Part shown: positions 9,169-17,909 of the stretch, piece by piece
Position numbering within the stretch: the first letter of the stretch is position 1
Layout of the letters: every line of letters starts with the position of its first letter
From: Desulfotignum sp.
GTDB lineage: Bacteria > Desulfobacterota > Desulfobacteria > Desulfobacterales > Desulfobacteraceae
Direction: 5' to 3'
NCBI GenBank assembly: GCA_011390635.1
Contig: JAABSA010000029.1
Location: 1-49,719, forward strand
DNA: 49,719 bases
Translations under genes and position numbers: made by a program
Notes under the pieces: generated by a model
The model's database searches: none
Told to the model about the DNA's origin: nothing
What the model saw: only the letters and a program-made list of their open reading frames with translations

Positions 9169-10218
9169 ATGAAAAAAACCCAGGAATTCAGTGGAAAAGA
9201 CGTTGATGCTGCCATCAAAACTGCCTGCTCAGTATTGTCTGTTTCCAAAAAAGAACTTACGTATGAGGTGATATCAGCCGGTGCATCCGGCATATTCGGA
9301 ATTGTGGGCCGCAAGGATGCGGTGATAAAAGTGTTGCTTCCCCAGAACAGTGGAGGGACATCCGAGGATGATATGGAAGGCATCCGGTCCATGGTGGATG
9401 AAGCCTTTGGGCAGGACACCCGGCTCAATACCCCGGGTTCTCCAAAAAAACTGGATAAGGGTGATGATGGCTTGCAGACCGCAGCCTCCCCTGCAGCAAC
9501 AAAGACGAAACCAGAAAAAAATATTCCCAAACAGCCCCAACCTGCATCCAAACCCGGGCCGGATCATAGTGAAACACCCCCAAAGGCCAAAACCGACAGC
9601 ATAAAACCACGGCAAAAACCCCGGGGAGAGGCAGATGAACCCCAGGTCCGGCCAAAACTGTCCGAGGATGCTTCCGACGACCGGTCACTGGAGCAAGCAC
9701 AGGCAGAAACGCCACCTGTGGTGGATGTGACCCCGGAATCCATCGATCTGGGCAAAACAACCCTGCAGAAAATGGCTGACCTGATCACCGAAGATGCCGT
9801 GGTTGAGGCAACAACCGACAAAGACCACCTGACCTTGAAAATTTCCGGCGGGAACGCCGGTATTCTCATCGGCAGAAAAGGCCAGACCCTGGATGCCATG
9901 CAGTTTTTGACAGACAAGATCATCAACAGGAAAAGCGAGGCCAGGGTCCGGGTAAAAGTGGATGTGGAAGGATATACAGAAACCCGCAAATCCAATCTGC
10001 GGCACCTGGCTGTCAAAATGGCGGAAAAAGCCAAAAAAACGGGGCGACCGGCCACCATCAACCAGATGAGTGCCCAGGACCGGCGAATCGTCCACCTGGC
10101 CCTGAAGGATGACAACCGGGTGAGAACCCAGAGCATGGGGGACGGCTATTACAGACGTCTGGTCATCTTCCCCAAAAAAAAGAATTCCTTTGCCGGGAAA
10201 AAGCGGTTTAAAAGATAG
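9169..10218 (+). CDS. jag: Jag/KhpB RNA-binding protein
   Basis: Three parts are visible in this 349-residue protein. Residues 1-50 are a Jag-N domain (GASGIFGIVGRKDAVIKV). A long Pro/Lys/Asp-rich, probably unstructured linker spans about 60-195. A KH domain has the GXXG motif in GILIGRKGQTLDAM near residues 225-240, and an R3H domain contains RRIVHLALKDD near 305 and GDGYYRRLVI. Such proteins bind RNA and sit next to yidC. The linker is long for the family. It follows yidC by 13 bases and precedes mnmE by 6. Confidence 0.93.
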   Translation: MKKTQEFSGKDVDAAIKTACSVLSVSKKELTYEVISAGASGIFGIVGRKDAVIKVLLPQNSGGTSEDDMEGIRSMVDEAFGQDTRLNTPGSPKKLDKGDDGLQTAASPAATKTKPEKNIPKQPQPASKPGPDHSETPPKAKTDSIKPRQKPRGEADEPQVRPKLSEDASDDRSLEQAQAETPPVVDVTPESIDLGKTTLQKMADLITEDAVVEATTDKDHLTLKISGGNAGILIGRKGQTLDAMQFLTDKIINRKSEARVRVKVDVEGYTETRKSNLRHLAVKMAEKAKKTGRPATINQMSAQDRRIVHLALKDDNRVRTQSMGDGYYRRLVIFPKKKNSFAGKKRFKR

Positions 10219-10224
10219 GTTTAT

Positions 10225-11625
10225 ATGAATGACACCATTGCCGCAATCGCCACCCCGTATGGAAGCGGTGGCATCGGGGTCATCCGGATCTCGGGTCCGG
10301 ATGCCATGGACATTGCGGCACAGATTTTTTCCAGAACCCGCACAGAAACTGCAACATCCGGGCATCTGGAATCCCACCGGGTGTATCACGGATATGTGCG
10401 GGACAAAACAGAGATCATCGATGAGGTTCTGCTCATCCCCATGCATGGCCCCCGGTCCTATACGGCAGAAGATGTCGTGGAAATTCAGGCCCATTCCGGC
10501 ACCATTGTCCTCAAACAGATTCTGGAGCTTCTGCTGTCAAAAGGTGCCCGGCTGTCTGAGCCGGGAGAGTTCACCAAGCGGGCCTTTTTGCACCAGCGCA
10601 TTGACCTGACCCAGGCAGAGGCAGTGGCGGATATCATCAATGCCCGGTCCGCGTCCGCTCTCAAGTTTGCTGCGGCCCAGAACCTGGGGGCCTTGAAACA
10701 GCAGATCCAGGATCTGCGGAATCAGCTGATCCATCTTCTGGCCATGGTGGAAGTCTGCATTGATTTTCCCGATGATGCCACAGAGGTTGATTACACAGCC
10801 CGGGGAACAGACATTCTTGACACGGTGATAAGCCAGTGCAAAGAGTTCATCCAGCAGCACGCAGATGCCTGTTTTCTCAAAGAAGGCATCCGAATTGCCA
10901 TCTGTGGAAAACCCAATGTGGGCAAATCCAGCCTCATGAACCGGCTGTTGACCAAAGAAAAATCCATTGTAACCGCTATGCCGGGCACCACCCGTGACCC
11001 TATCCAGGATGCAGTGAATATGAACGGGGTCCCTTTTGTGATAACCGATACCGCCGGGATTCATGATACCGACGACCTGGTGGAAATCATAGGAATTGAG
11101 CGGGCAAAAGACCATATCAGGGATGCTGACCTGGTATTGTTCATGGTGGAGCCGGGAACGGTTTTATCTGCAATGGAATTTACAAAAATGTTCCCCCGGG
11201 AGAAAAAAACCATCCTGGTGATCAATAAAATGGATCTGGTATACGATAAGAATGGGAATGAAAAACCAGGCAGGCCTGCTATTCCCAAATTGCCGGCTGC
11301 GTGTACTGATATTCCGAAGATGGAAATTTCCGCCCTTCATGACAGGGGGATAAAAGAACTGCGGGAAAAAATCATTTATCTGTGTGTCCGGGATCTGACC
11401 ATGGACGGTTCTTCCGTGGTTCCCAATCTGCGGCATAAAAATGCGCTGACCCAGGCCCTTTCTTTTCTTACATCCGCCAAAGAGGGCATTATCACCGGGC
11501 AGCCGGAAGAAACCCTGGCCATTGACCTGAAAAACAGCATTGATTCTCTGGGAACAATAACAGGGGAAACCGCATCCCTGGATATACTGGATACTATTTT
11601 TAATAATTTTTGCATTGGAAAATAA
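10225..11625 (+). CDS. mnmE: tRNA modification GTPase MnmE
   Basis: With MnmG it installs the carboxymethylaminomethyl group on wobble uridine of certain tRNAs. The N-terminal folate-binding domain begins DTIAAIATPYGSGGIGVIRI. The inserted G domain carries G1 GKPNVGKSS, the G2 region PGTTRD, G3 DTAGIHD and G4 NKMD. The protein ends in FCIGK, the essential C-terminal Cys motif. At 466 residues it is full length. AGATAGGT lies before the ATG, and jag ends 6 bases upstream. Confidence 0.96.
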   Translation: MNDTIAAIATPYGSGGIGVIRISGPDAMDIAAQIFSRTRTETATSGHLESHRVYHGYVRDKTEIIDEVLLIPMHGPRSYTAEDVVEIQAHSGTIVLKQILELLLSKGARLSEPGEFTKRAFLHQRIDLTQAEAVADIINARSASALKFAAAQNLGALKQQIQDLRNQLIHLLAMVEVCIDFPDDATEVDYTARGTDILDTVISQCKEFIQQHADACFLKEGIRIAICGKPNVGKSSLMNRLLTKEKSIVTAMPGTTRDPIQDAVNMNGVPFVITDTAGIHDTDDLVEIIGIERAKDHIRDADLVLFMVEPGTVLSAMEFTKMFPREKKTILVINKMDLVYDKNGNEKPGRPAIPKLPAACTDIPKMEISALHDRGIKELREKIIYLCVRDLTMDGSSVVPNLRHKNALTQALSFLTSAKEGIITGQPEETLAIDLKNSIDSLGTITGETASLDILDTIFNNFCIGK

Positions 11626-11634
11626 AGGATACTC

Positions 11635-12291
11635 ATGGCACTTGATTTTAAAAAACATTTCACACAATACGAAGCCCTGGTTCAGGTGGTGGATGGTATA
11701 TTCGACCGGGTCAAACAGGAATATCCCAAAGAAGTGTTCTGCAGAGAAAAATGCAGTGACTGCTGTTACGCCATTTTTGATATGCCCCTGATTGAAGCCT
11801 TGTACCTGAAGGCCAAATTTCTGGAAAAGTTTTCCGGCAAAGCCAAAAATGATATCCTGGAAACGGCTGACAAAACCGACCGGGTCCTTGTCAAGCTCAA
11901 GCGGGATGCCTATAAAAAAGTGCAGGGCGGCGCAGACCAGCTCGAAATCGTGGGCCGCATGTCCCAGGAGCGGGTGCGCTGTCCATTACTGGGGCCTGAT
12001 GACCTGTGCGTACTGTATGAATTTCGGCCCATCACCTGCCGCATTTACGGAATACCCACCTCCACTGCCGGTGCCAGCCATATCTGCGGACGTACCAATT
12101 TCATCCAGGGAAATGCCTACCCAACACTGAACATGGACAAGCTTTATACCCAGCTTCAACTGCTGTCAGCCCAGCTCATCAAGGACATCAATTCCAGCAA
12201 TATTAAAATGCATGAAATGCTGATCCCGGTCTCCATGGCCCTGGTAACTGATTTTACTGAAGAATATCTGGGAGTGCGACAGGATGGATAA
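11635..12291 (+). CDS. YkgJ-family cysteine-cluster protein
   Basis: The 218-residue product carries the YkgJ zinc/iron-chelating cysteine pattern: CREKCSDCCY near residues 38-47, then CPLLGPDDLCVLYEFRPITC around residues 117-136 and a later CGR. The biochemical role is unknown. It starts 9 bases after mnmE with AAAGGA upstream, and the last 8 bases overlap the next gene, suggesting one operon with the small protein and the PrmA-like methyltransferase. Confidence 0.85.
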   Translation: MALDFKKHFTQYEALVQVVDGIFDRVKQEYPKEVFCREKCSDCCYAIFDMPLIEALYLKAKFLEKFSGKAKNDILETADKTDRVLVKLKRDAYKKVQGGADQLEIVGRMSQERVRCPLLGPDDLCVLYEFRPITCRIYGIPTSTAGASHICGRTNFIQGNAYPTLNMDKLYTQLQLLSAQLIKDINSSNIKMHEMLIPVSMALVTDFTEEYLGVRQDG

Positions 12292-12637
12292 CTTCACTGA
12301 CCAGCAGATCCAGGAAAGAAAAAAAGCCATTTTTGATGCCATGGGAAAACGGGGACAACGTCAGATCCAAAAAAAAGGGTATGACAAATGGGACCCGTTC
12401 CAGGAGCCCAAAGACCCCATTGATATCAGAAAAGACAAGACCAAAAGGACCTCCCAGGTGCTGATCAGGGAATTTTTATCCCAGGCGGACCATGACACCT
12501 ATACCAATTCCTTTGCCCAGGGAGCCCTGGAAATGTGTCTGGGGATCATCAATGAAGAGGAAAAAGTCCGGGGCATGTTTGAGTTTGCCTGCTGGTATAA
12601 GGCACTTCTCAAGCAGGAAGGCCATGACACCCTTTGA
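12284..12637 (+). CDS. Small hypothetical protein
   Basis: I do not recognise a named family. The 117-residue product is charged and soluble, with no signal peptide or membrane span. It has an N-terminal Lys/Gln-rich helix (QQIQERKKAIFDAMGKR) and a predicted helical C-terminal half with one Cys (FACWYKALLKQ). It overlaps the YkgJ gene by 8 bases upstream and the methyltransferase gene by 14 bases downstream, so it is co-translated with both. Its position between them is the only clue to function. Confidence 0.75.
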   Translation: MDNFTDQQIQERKKAIFDAMGKRGQRQIQKKGYDKWDPFQEPKDPIDIRKDKTKRTSQVLIREFLSQADHDTYTNSFAQGALEMCLGIINEEEKVRGMFEFACWYKALLKQEGHDTL

Positions 12638-13445
12638 CCGGGATGCAGTTCTGGCCATCCTGGACAATGCTGACACCCATGTAACAGCCCGGGCCTATGT
12701 GCGCCGGATTGCCACCCGGCTGCAGGTATCTTCGTCCTGTGCCAAAACCATTCTCAAACATCTGGTGAACAATCAGGACCTGGCCTACCATGACCTTTTC
12801 GGCAATACCTATGTCACAAAAAATTTTCAAAAACCGGTCCGGATCACCGACCATTTTTTTCTGATCCCCCCGGAAATCCCCAGCATTGCCGGTCCGGGTC
12901 AGCTGGACATTCGGCTGCTGCAGGGTATCTCCTTTGGATCCGGACACCACCCCACCACCCGGCTGTGTCTGGCCGCCATTGATCATCTGTTTTTCACAAT
13001 CGGGCTGATGGATACAAAAAACCAGGGCATCGGGGCGGATATCGGTACAGGCTCCGGTGTGCTGGCCATTGCCCTGTGCCTGGCGGGGCTGGACCGATGC
13101 CAGGCCTGTGACATTGACCCCATTGCCGTGAGTGAAGCGAAAAAAAACATAGCTGCCAATACGCTTTGTGCCAGAATACAGGTTTTTGACCATCCATTGC
13201 CGGAGATTGGCGCAGGTTTCAGCATCATCTGCGCCAATCTGAGGACCCCGACCCTGGAAAATCTGGCACTGTTTATGCGCCGCCGGCTGAAGCCGGGAGG
13301 GGTGCTCATTTTTTCAGGCATCAGGGATTGGGAAACAAAAGACCTGGTATCCCATTTTAACGGGTACGGATTTGTCAGGATCTGGGAAAAAACACAAAAA
13401 AACTGGACCGCCCTGATCCTGACAAACAACAAAAACAGGCCATAA
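12624..13445 (+). CDS. PrmA-like methyltransferase with a winged-helix-like N terminus
   Basis: A SAM-dependent methyltransferase of the ribosomal protein L11 methyltransferase family. It shows the PrmA hallmark GISFGSGHHPTTRLCL near residue 100, the SAM motif I ADIGTGSGVLAIAL and the post-I acidic DIDPIAVSEAKKN. The N-terminal 65 residues look like a winged helix (TARAYVRRIATRLQVSSSCA, then KTILKHLVN) rather than the L11-recognition domain of true PrmA, so the substrate may differ. The length of 273 residues fits. ATG 12624 has AGGAAG just upstream; the longer open frame from 12492 only overlaps the preceding gene. Confidence 0.82.
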   Translation: MTPFDRDAVLAILDNADTHVTARAYVRRIATRLQVSSSCAKTILKHLVNNQDLAYHDLFGNTYVTKNFQKPVRITDHFFLIPPEIPSIAGPGQLDIRLLQGISFGSGHHPTTRLCLAAIDHLFFTIGLMDTKNQGIGADIGTGSGVLAIALCLAGLDRCQACDIDPIAVSEAKKNIAANTLCARIQVFDHPLPEIGAGFSIICANLRTPTLENLALFMRRRLKPGGVLIFSGIRDWETKDLVSHFNGYGFVRIWEKTQKNWTALILTNNKNRP

Positions 13446-13514
13446 AAACATTGTCTGTGACAGGGTGATCCGCTATACTTGTCTTTATCGGCAACCAGAA
13501 GCCACAAGGGGCCA

Positions 13515-14144
13515 ATGAAAAAATTCATCCGGTACCTGACAGCAGTCCTTGTAATTTTACTTTTTGCCATACAGGTGAGCAGCGATGTATTTGTGTGGAC
13601 AGATGAAGATGGATTCAAACATTTTTCCAATATTTCACCACCCCCGGAAGCTGACGATGCAAAGATACTGGAAGAAGAAATCCAGGGTCAGATCACATCG
13701 GACCGTCAGTTTACGGTAATCAAGGTGGACGACGGTGATTCTCTGCTGGTGCAGGGATTGGACCTGACCTTCAAAATACGCATGGTGGGCATTGATGCTC
13801 CGGAAACAGGAGGCAGGTACAAACCTGGCCAGCCGTACAGCAAAAAAGCCCATCTGTATTTGAGCCGCCTTGTCAAAGACCGGGCCGTCACACTGAAAAG
13901 CTATGGCCTTGGCGGGTATAACCGGATTCTGGCCGAAGTGTTTACCGGGGGCACCAATGTCAACCTGGAAATGGTGAAAATGGGACTTGCAGAGGTTTAC
14001 CAGGGCAGTATGCCCAAAAATTTTGATGCTGCTCCATATGCGGCAGCCCAGAACCGGGCCCAAAAAAGCCGCATCGGCATGTGGAACCAGGGAAGCCATT
14101 ACAAAAGTCCCCGGCAATGGCGAAAGGAAAATCCCAGAAATTAA
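13515..14144 (+). CDS. Secreted staphylococcal-nuclease-like protein with DUF4124-type N terminus
   Basis: The 209-residue product starts with a signal peptide (RYLTAVLVILLFAIQVSS), so it is exported. Residues 25-45 (DVFVWTDEDGFKHFSN) match the short DUF4124 module found at the N termini of many periplasmic proteins. The rest is a thermonuclease fold: FTVIKVDDGDSLLV, IRMVGIDAPETGG with the metal/catalytic acids, then YNRILAEVF and a C-terminal MGLAEVY. The expected Arg of the first catalytic pair appears in KIRMVGID. ATG 13515 has AAGGGG upstream. It converges with ssb. Confidence 0.88.
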   Translation: MKKFIRYLTAVLVILLFAIQVSSDVFVWTDEDGFKHFSNISPPPEADDAKILEEEIQGQITSDRQFTVIKVDDGDSLLVQGLDLTFKIRMVGIDAPETGGRYKPGQPYSKKAHLYLSRLVKDRAVTLKSYGLGGYNRILAEVFTGGTNVNLEMVKMGLAEVYQGSMPKNFDAAPYAAAQNRAQKSRIGMWNQGSHYKSPRQWRKENPRN

Positions 14145-14229
14145 TGCCCGTCACCCGACTCAGATCCCCAGACTGACTGATATCAAAAATTATGAATATT
14201 GCCGGAACTGCCGGCAGCACCATTGGTAC

Positions 14230-14742
14230 CTAGAACGGAATATCATCATCCGGAATAGGGGCCTGTCCGCCGCCCATGCCCGGACTGGTCTGGCCCTCAA
14301 AATTCTGGTTGCTGGGTGCCGGATCACCCTGCTGCCGATAGCCGCCGCTTGGCTGTCCACCCTTCTGGTAACCACCTCCCTGCTGATATCCACTGCCTCC
14401 CTGGTTGTCAGACCGACCGCCCAGAAACACAAAATCATTTACCACAATTTCTGTGGTATAGTGTGTCTGCCCGTCCTTTTCATAATTTCTGGTCTGGAGT
14501 TTGCCTTCAATGTAAACCTGACTGCCTTTGGACAGATATTTTTCCAGAATTTCAGCCGGCTTCCGGAAAGCCACAATCTTGTGCCATTCCGTTTTTTCCT
14601 GTTTTTCACCGGTATTTTTATCCACCCATTGCTCATTTGTGGCCAGTGTAAAATTGACCACTGCCACTCCCTGCTGGGAATACCGGATTTCCGGATCACG
14701 CCCCAGATTGCCGATGAGCATTACCTTGTTTAAACCCGCCAT
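14230..14742 (-). CDS. ssb: Single-stranded DNA-binding protein
   Basis: The 170-residue product begins [20 protein letters not shown], a typical bacterial SSB OB fold. It continues with [20 protein letters not shown] and [19 protein letters not shown]. Residues 115-160 form a Gly/Gln-rich flexible tail, and the protein ends PDDDIPF, the acidic tip that recruits partner proteins. ATG 14742 follows AAGGAG by 6 bases. The open frame extends 33 codons upstream but without family similarity. Confidence 0.97.
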   Translation of the reverse strand: MAGLNKVMLIGNLGRDPEIRYSQQGVAVVNFTLATNEQWVDKNTGEKQEKTEWHKIVAFRKPAEILEKYLSKGSQVYIEGKLQTRNYEKDGQTHYTTEIVVNDFVFLGGRSDNQGGSGYQQGGGYQKGGQPSGGYRQQGDPAPSNQNFEGQTSPGMGGGQAPIPDDDIPF

Positions 14743-14811
14743 GACTGACTCCTTATGATTTCGGTTTACTGTTTTGATGTTTGGTTTACTGTATTGACTT
14801 TTTGGTTTGTC

Positions 14812-14841
14812 ACTATGCACATAAGGCAGGCAAATTGTCAA
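14812..14841 (-). promoter_or_regulatory. Probable sigma-70 promoter of ssb
   Basis: Read on the minus strand, TTGACA (14841-14836) is followed after 18 bases by CATAGT (14817-14812). It would give a leader of about 60 bases to the ssb start. Confidence 0.5.
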
Positions 14842-15041
14842 TTCTTTGTTCTGTCTGTCCAGGGTTCATCACATGCCCTCGGCTTCTGCCAGTTGACCGA
14901 TGTCCGCCCCGCCGCTGCCCTGTTCTTTTTTGTCGGCAGTATATATCCGACCTTTGGTGAAGCAAAACTGCGATCCTGACTAAAACCATTGCAATAGTGC
15001 TACTCTCCCGCACACAAAAGACGGTATCCGAACGTCATATA

Positions 15042-15077
15042 TCAATATATCATATTGAAATAACAATCAATATATTA
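15042..15077. promoter_or_regulatory. Candidate activator-binding palindromes upstream of a sigma-54 promoter
   Basis: TCAATAT-ATC-ATATTGA is a perfect 7-bp inverted repeat (15042-15058). A second TCAATATAT element (15067) lies about 25 bases further on. Both are just upstream of the sigma-54 promoter at 15090, where an enhancer-binding protein would be expected. No matching activator gene is adjacent. Confidence 0.45.
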
Positions 15078-15089
15078 TTTATCAGCCGT

Positions 15090-15105
15090 TGGTATGAACC
15101 TTGCT
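15090..15105 (+). promoter_or_regulatory. Sigma-54 (-24/-12) promoter
   Basis: TGGTATG-AACC-TTGCT matches the TGGCACG-N4-TTGCW consensus, with the invariant GG and GC at the exact 12-base spacing. It points to the Mrp/NBP35 and NifX-like genes, whose first ATG is about 80 bases beyond the expected start of transcription. Confidence 0.75.
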
Positions 15106-15197
15106 AACTATAAAATTAGATGAAATCAGGTAGAATATCAAGCGTGATTGTATACAGATGCTGCAGACAAATAACCATCATATAAAGGCAAAAACAG

Positions 15198-16031
15198 ATG
15201 AAACACAAATCAAGTGATAAAGGACATATTGCCAGTCACATGCCGGGCCCTGACCCGGATGAATCAGCCAGACAATCCTTAACCAAAATCAAACAAAAAT
15301 TCCTCGTCATGAGCGGCAAAGGCGGGGTTGGAAAAACCAGTGTGTCTGTCAACCTGGCCATTGCCCTGGCCAATAAGGGCCACAGCGTAGGATTGTTGGA
15401 CGTGGACCTGCACGGTCCGGATATTCCCCATATGCTGGGGTTATCCGGCATGCTGCACACAAATGATACCCATAAAATGGTGCCCATTGCCTATTCGGAT
15501 CATCTCAAGGTCATATCCATGGAATCCTTGATGCACAACAGGGATGAGGCTATTATCTGGAGAGGTCCTGTCAAACATTCTGCCATCCGGCAGTTTATCG
15601 GAGATGTTGACTGGGGAAATCTGGATTATCTGATCATTGATTCACCACCCGGCACGGGAGATGAACCACTGACGGTTGCCCAGTTAATACCGGATGCCAA
15701 AGCCGTCATTGTTACAACTCCCCAGGAAGTAGCCCTGGCTGATATCCGCAAATCCATCAGTTTTTGCAAAAATGTGAACATGGGTGTTTTCGGAATCATT
15801 GAAAACATGAGCGGATTCACCTGTCCCCATTGTAACCAGATGGTTGATATTTTCGGGGCCGGCGGCGGCCAAAAAACCGCTCTTGCCTATGGCATCACAT
15901 TTTTGGGAAAAATTCCCTTTGACCTTGAGATGGTTAGATGCGGAGACATGGGGGTGGCTTTCCAGGAAAAATTTGAGGCATCGCCCATTACCACTGCCTT
16001 TCAAGACATTGCCGAAAAAATGGCAGTGTAG
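15198..16031 (+). CDS. Mrp/NBP35-family ATP-binding protein
   Basis: The 277-residue P-loop ATPase has a deviant Walker A (SGKGGVGKTSVSVNLA, near residue 39), DVDLHGPDIPHMLGL, a Walker B region (YLIIDSPPGTGDEP) and the C-terminal metal-cluster motif CPHC (MSGFTCPHCNQ). These features define Mrp/NBP35/ApbC iron-sulfur carrier proteins. It is followed 48 bases later by a NifX-type metallocluster-binding protein. In Desulfovibrio, related ATPases accompany the sigma-54-dependent orange protein complex, and the sigma-54 promoter here is consistent with a similar module. The actual client is unknown. Confidence 0.9.
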   Translation: MKHKSSDKGHIASHMPGPDPDESARQSLTKIKQKFLVMSGKGGVGKTSVSVNLAIALANKGHSVGLLDVDLHGPDIPHMLGLSGMLHTNDTHKMVPIAYSDHLKVISMESLMHNRDEAIIWRGPVKHSAIRQFIGDVDWGNLDYLIIDSPPGTGDEPLTVAQLIPDAKAVIVTTPQEVALADIRKSISFCKNVNMGVFGIIENMSGFTCPHCNQMVDIFGAGGGQKTALAYGITFLGKIPFDLEMVRCGDMGVAFQEKFEASPITTAFQDIAEKMAV

Positions 16032-16079
16032 CCAAAAACCAGCACAGACATACAATGCAAATGCATTAAGGAGGAACGT

Positions 16080-16634
16080 ATGAAAATAGCGGTCAGCACC
16101 TCAGGTCAGAATCTTGATGCCCGGATCGATCAGCGGTTCGGTCGGTGTGAATATTTTTTAATCGTTGACACTGACACCATGGATGTACAGGCATACCCCA
16201 ATGAAAACGGTGCCAAAAGCAGCGGAGCAGGCATACAGGCAGCCAGTTTTGTTATTTCCAAAGGTGCCCGGGCTGTTTTAACCGGCAATTGCGGCCCCAA
16301 GGCCATGGATGTATTTTTGGCCGAAAACATTTCTGTATATACCGGACAGGCGGGAAGTGTGCGGCAGGCAGTAGAAGCATTTAAAAAAGGCGCGCTTGCA
16401 GCATCAACACCCCAAAGCACTGATGCCGGAAAATCAACACCCCTTCCCAATGGCGGCCAGGACATGCCGGCACCCGTCCCTGGCCGGGGTATGGGAGGCG
16501 GCGGCGGCATGGGCGGCGGCAGAGGTATGGGAAAAGGCGGCGGCAGAGGCGGTGGGCGCGGCATGGGCGGCGGTGGCGGCCAGGGCATGGGGGGCGGCAG
16601 AGGTTTGGGAGGCGGCTGCAGGAAAAACCGCTGA
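16080..16634 (+). CDS. NifX/NifB-type metallocluster-binding protein with Gly-rich tail
   Basis: Residues 1-105 form the dinitrogenase iron-molybdenum cofactor-type domain: MKIAVSTSGQNLDARIDQRF, then GRCEYFLIVDTDT and AVLTGNCGPKAMDVF. After a short Pro/Ser linker, about 47 residues consist almost only of Gly, Met, Arg and Lys (runs such as GMGGGGGQGMGGGRGLGGG), ending in a single Cys (GGCRKNR). The domain is known from NifX, NifB and the orange protein, which hold metal-sulfur clusters; the function of the tail is unknown. AGGAGG precedes the ATG. Its stop codon is 2 bases from the stop of the convergent CDF gene. Confidence 0.88.
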   Translation: MKIAVSTSGQNLDARIDQRFGRCEYFLIVDTDTMDVQAYPNENGAKSSGAGIQAASFVISKGARAVLTGNCGPKAMDVFLAENISVYTGQAGSVRQAVEAFKKGALAASTPQSTDAGKSTPLPNGGQDMPAPVPGRGMGGGGGMGGGRGMGKGGGRGGGRGMGGGGGQGMGGGRGLGGGCRKNR

Positions 16635-16636
16635 CA

Positions 16637-17881
16637 TCACAAGCCGGCAGCACTTATTTCAGTGACAGCCTGGCTGAGCTGATCACAGGAAAGCAGGTGT
16701 GTTTTAATTCCTCCGTTTGCCAGCACATAACCAGGGCCCTTGTGAGATATATCCTCTTTCATCCCCACATGGTCCACGCCATAATCCACAAGCCATTCAG
16801 CCACACGAATACCTTTTGCAGTCTGGGTAGTGCAGTAGGGATTTTTTAAAATCTCCTGTTTCTCAATTGTCTGGTCCCTGCACCGGATATTAACAAAGGC
16901 AAAATGCGGGGCCTCACCGAAATGCTGACTGATCCGTCCGGTTTCATCTACAAGGGGAAGGGCAATCTTGTAAAAGGTTCGATGTCGGGGTTCAAACAAA
17001 ATGGTAATTTTTTCAATGTGGGGAATCTGATTCCGGATTTTGGTTTCAAGCTGTTCACTGACCTGGTGGGCCTTTTCAAGGTCTTGGGTCTTCACTGTGA
17101 CAGTGGCATGGATAAATTGAAACCGCCCGGCATTTCTGCCGGTTAAAGCGGTTATCTGGTCCACCAGCGGGTCTTTTTTTATGATCTTGCGGATCTGATC
17201 AAGGGTGGCAAAATCAATAGACGCATCCAGCAGCACCCGCATGCCGTCGGACAGCAACTCCCATCCGGCCCGGGCGATAAATACCAGGATCAGACAGGCC
17301 CCCATCTGGTCAATGGTAATGCCCCACAGGGCCCAGTCAACGCCCAGATATCCCAGCACAGCCGCAGTTAAGACCACCAGGGAAGAAAGCACATCCACAT
17401 GGCGGTGCCGGCCTTCGGCAATCAATGTGGGGGATTTTGTTTTGTGCCCGATGATGGTGGCATACCGTCCAAAAAGAAACGTCAATATTGTGGCAAACGC
17501 AAGCAGCCCAACAAAGGGCAGGGAAATTGCCGGTATTCCCCGGGAAGCGGAAAAAATACTTGTGACAATCTCATACCCGGCAATGAAAATAAAAAAGGCA
17601 ATGAGCACCGAGGCAACATTTTCAAGCTTGTACAGACCCAAAGGGAATGAGGGGGTTTTTTTTGCGGACAGTTTTACCCCCCCATAGATCACAAGGGATG
17701 CAACGGCATCAGTAACGGAATCAATAGCACTGGCTGTAATGGCAAGGCTTCCCGACGAAAATGCAAGCATGGCTTTCATGACTGCCAAAAACAGATTTAA
17801 AACAAAGGCATACCCGGCAACTCTGTATATCTGTATGGTTTCATCACCGCTATTGTTGTATTTTTGGTTCATTACGTCCAT
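16637..17881 (-). CDS. CDF cation transporter with a C-terminal NifX-type domain
   Basis: A cation diffusion facilitator (414 residues) with about six membrane segments between residues 20 and 205. A D-x3-D metal site is visible in ITASAIDSVTDAV, and HRHVDVLSS supplies the matching His/Asp pair. A cytoplasmic CDF C-terminal domain follows (about 215-295). From residue about 300, FYKIALPLVDETGRISQHFG starts a domain related to NifX, found also in the neighbouring 16080 gene. Divalent metal efflux is inferred from the family. An alternative ATG is at 17872. The stop is 2 bases from that of the convergent NifX-like gene. Confidence 0.87.
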   Translation of the reverse strand: MDVMNQKYNNSGDETIQIYRVAGYAFVLNLFLAVMKAMLAFSSGSLAITASAIDSVTDAVASLVIYGGVKLSAKKTPSFPLGLYKLENVASVLIAFFIFIAGYEIVTSIFSASRGIPAISLPFVGLLAFATILTFLFGRYATIIGHKTKSPTLIAEGRHRHVDVLSSLVVLTAAVLGYLGVDWALWGITIDQMGACLILVFIARAGWELLSDGMRVLLDASIDFATLDQIRKIIKKDPLVDQITALTGRNAGRFQFIHATVTVKTQDLEKAHQVSEQLETKIRNQIPHIEKITILFEPRHRTFYKIALPLVDETGRISQHFGEAPHFAFVNIRCRDQTIEKQEILKNPYCTTQTAKGIRVAEWLVDYGVDHVGMKEDISHKGPGYVLANGGIKTHLLSCDQLSQAVTEISAAGL

Positions 17882-17909
17882 TTCACATTGATAGTGTGCA
17901 GGATCCGGG

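Larger units (their letters stand above)
14743..15197. other. Divergent control region between ssb and the Mrp/NifX genes
   Basis: This 455-bp gap has no convincing coding sequence. It holds an ssb promoter, a direct repeat of GGTTTACTGT in the ssb leader (14763 and 14782), an A/T-rich palindrome region and a sigma-54 promoter for the genes to the right. The stretch 14850-15000 shows nothing I can assign. Confidence 0.6.

Noticed and set aside
16130-16588. A Pro-rich minus-strand ORF opposite the Gly-rich tail
   Set aside because: It is a shadow of the GGC repeats and has no start signal or family resemblance.
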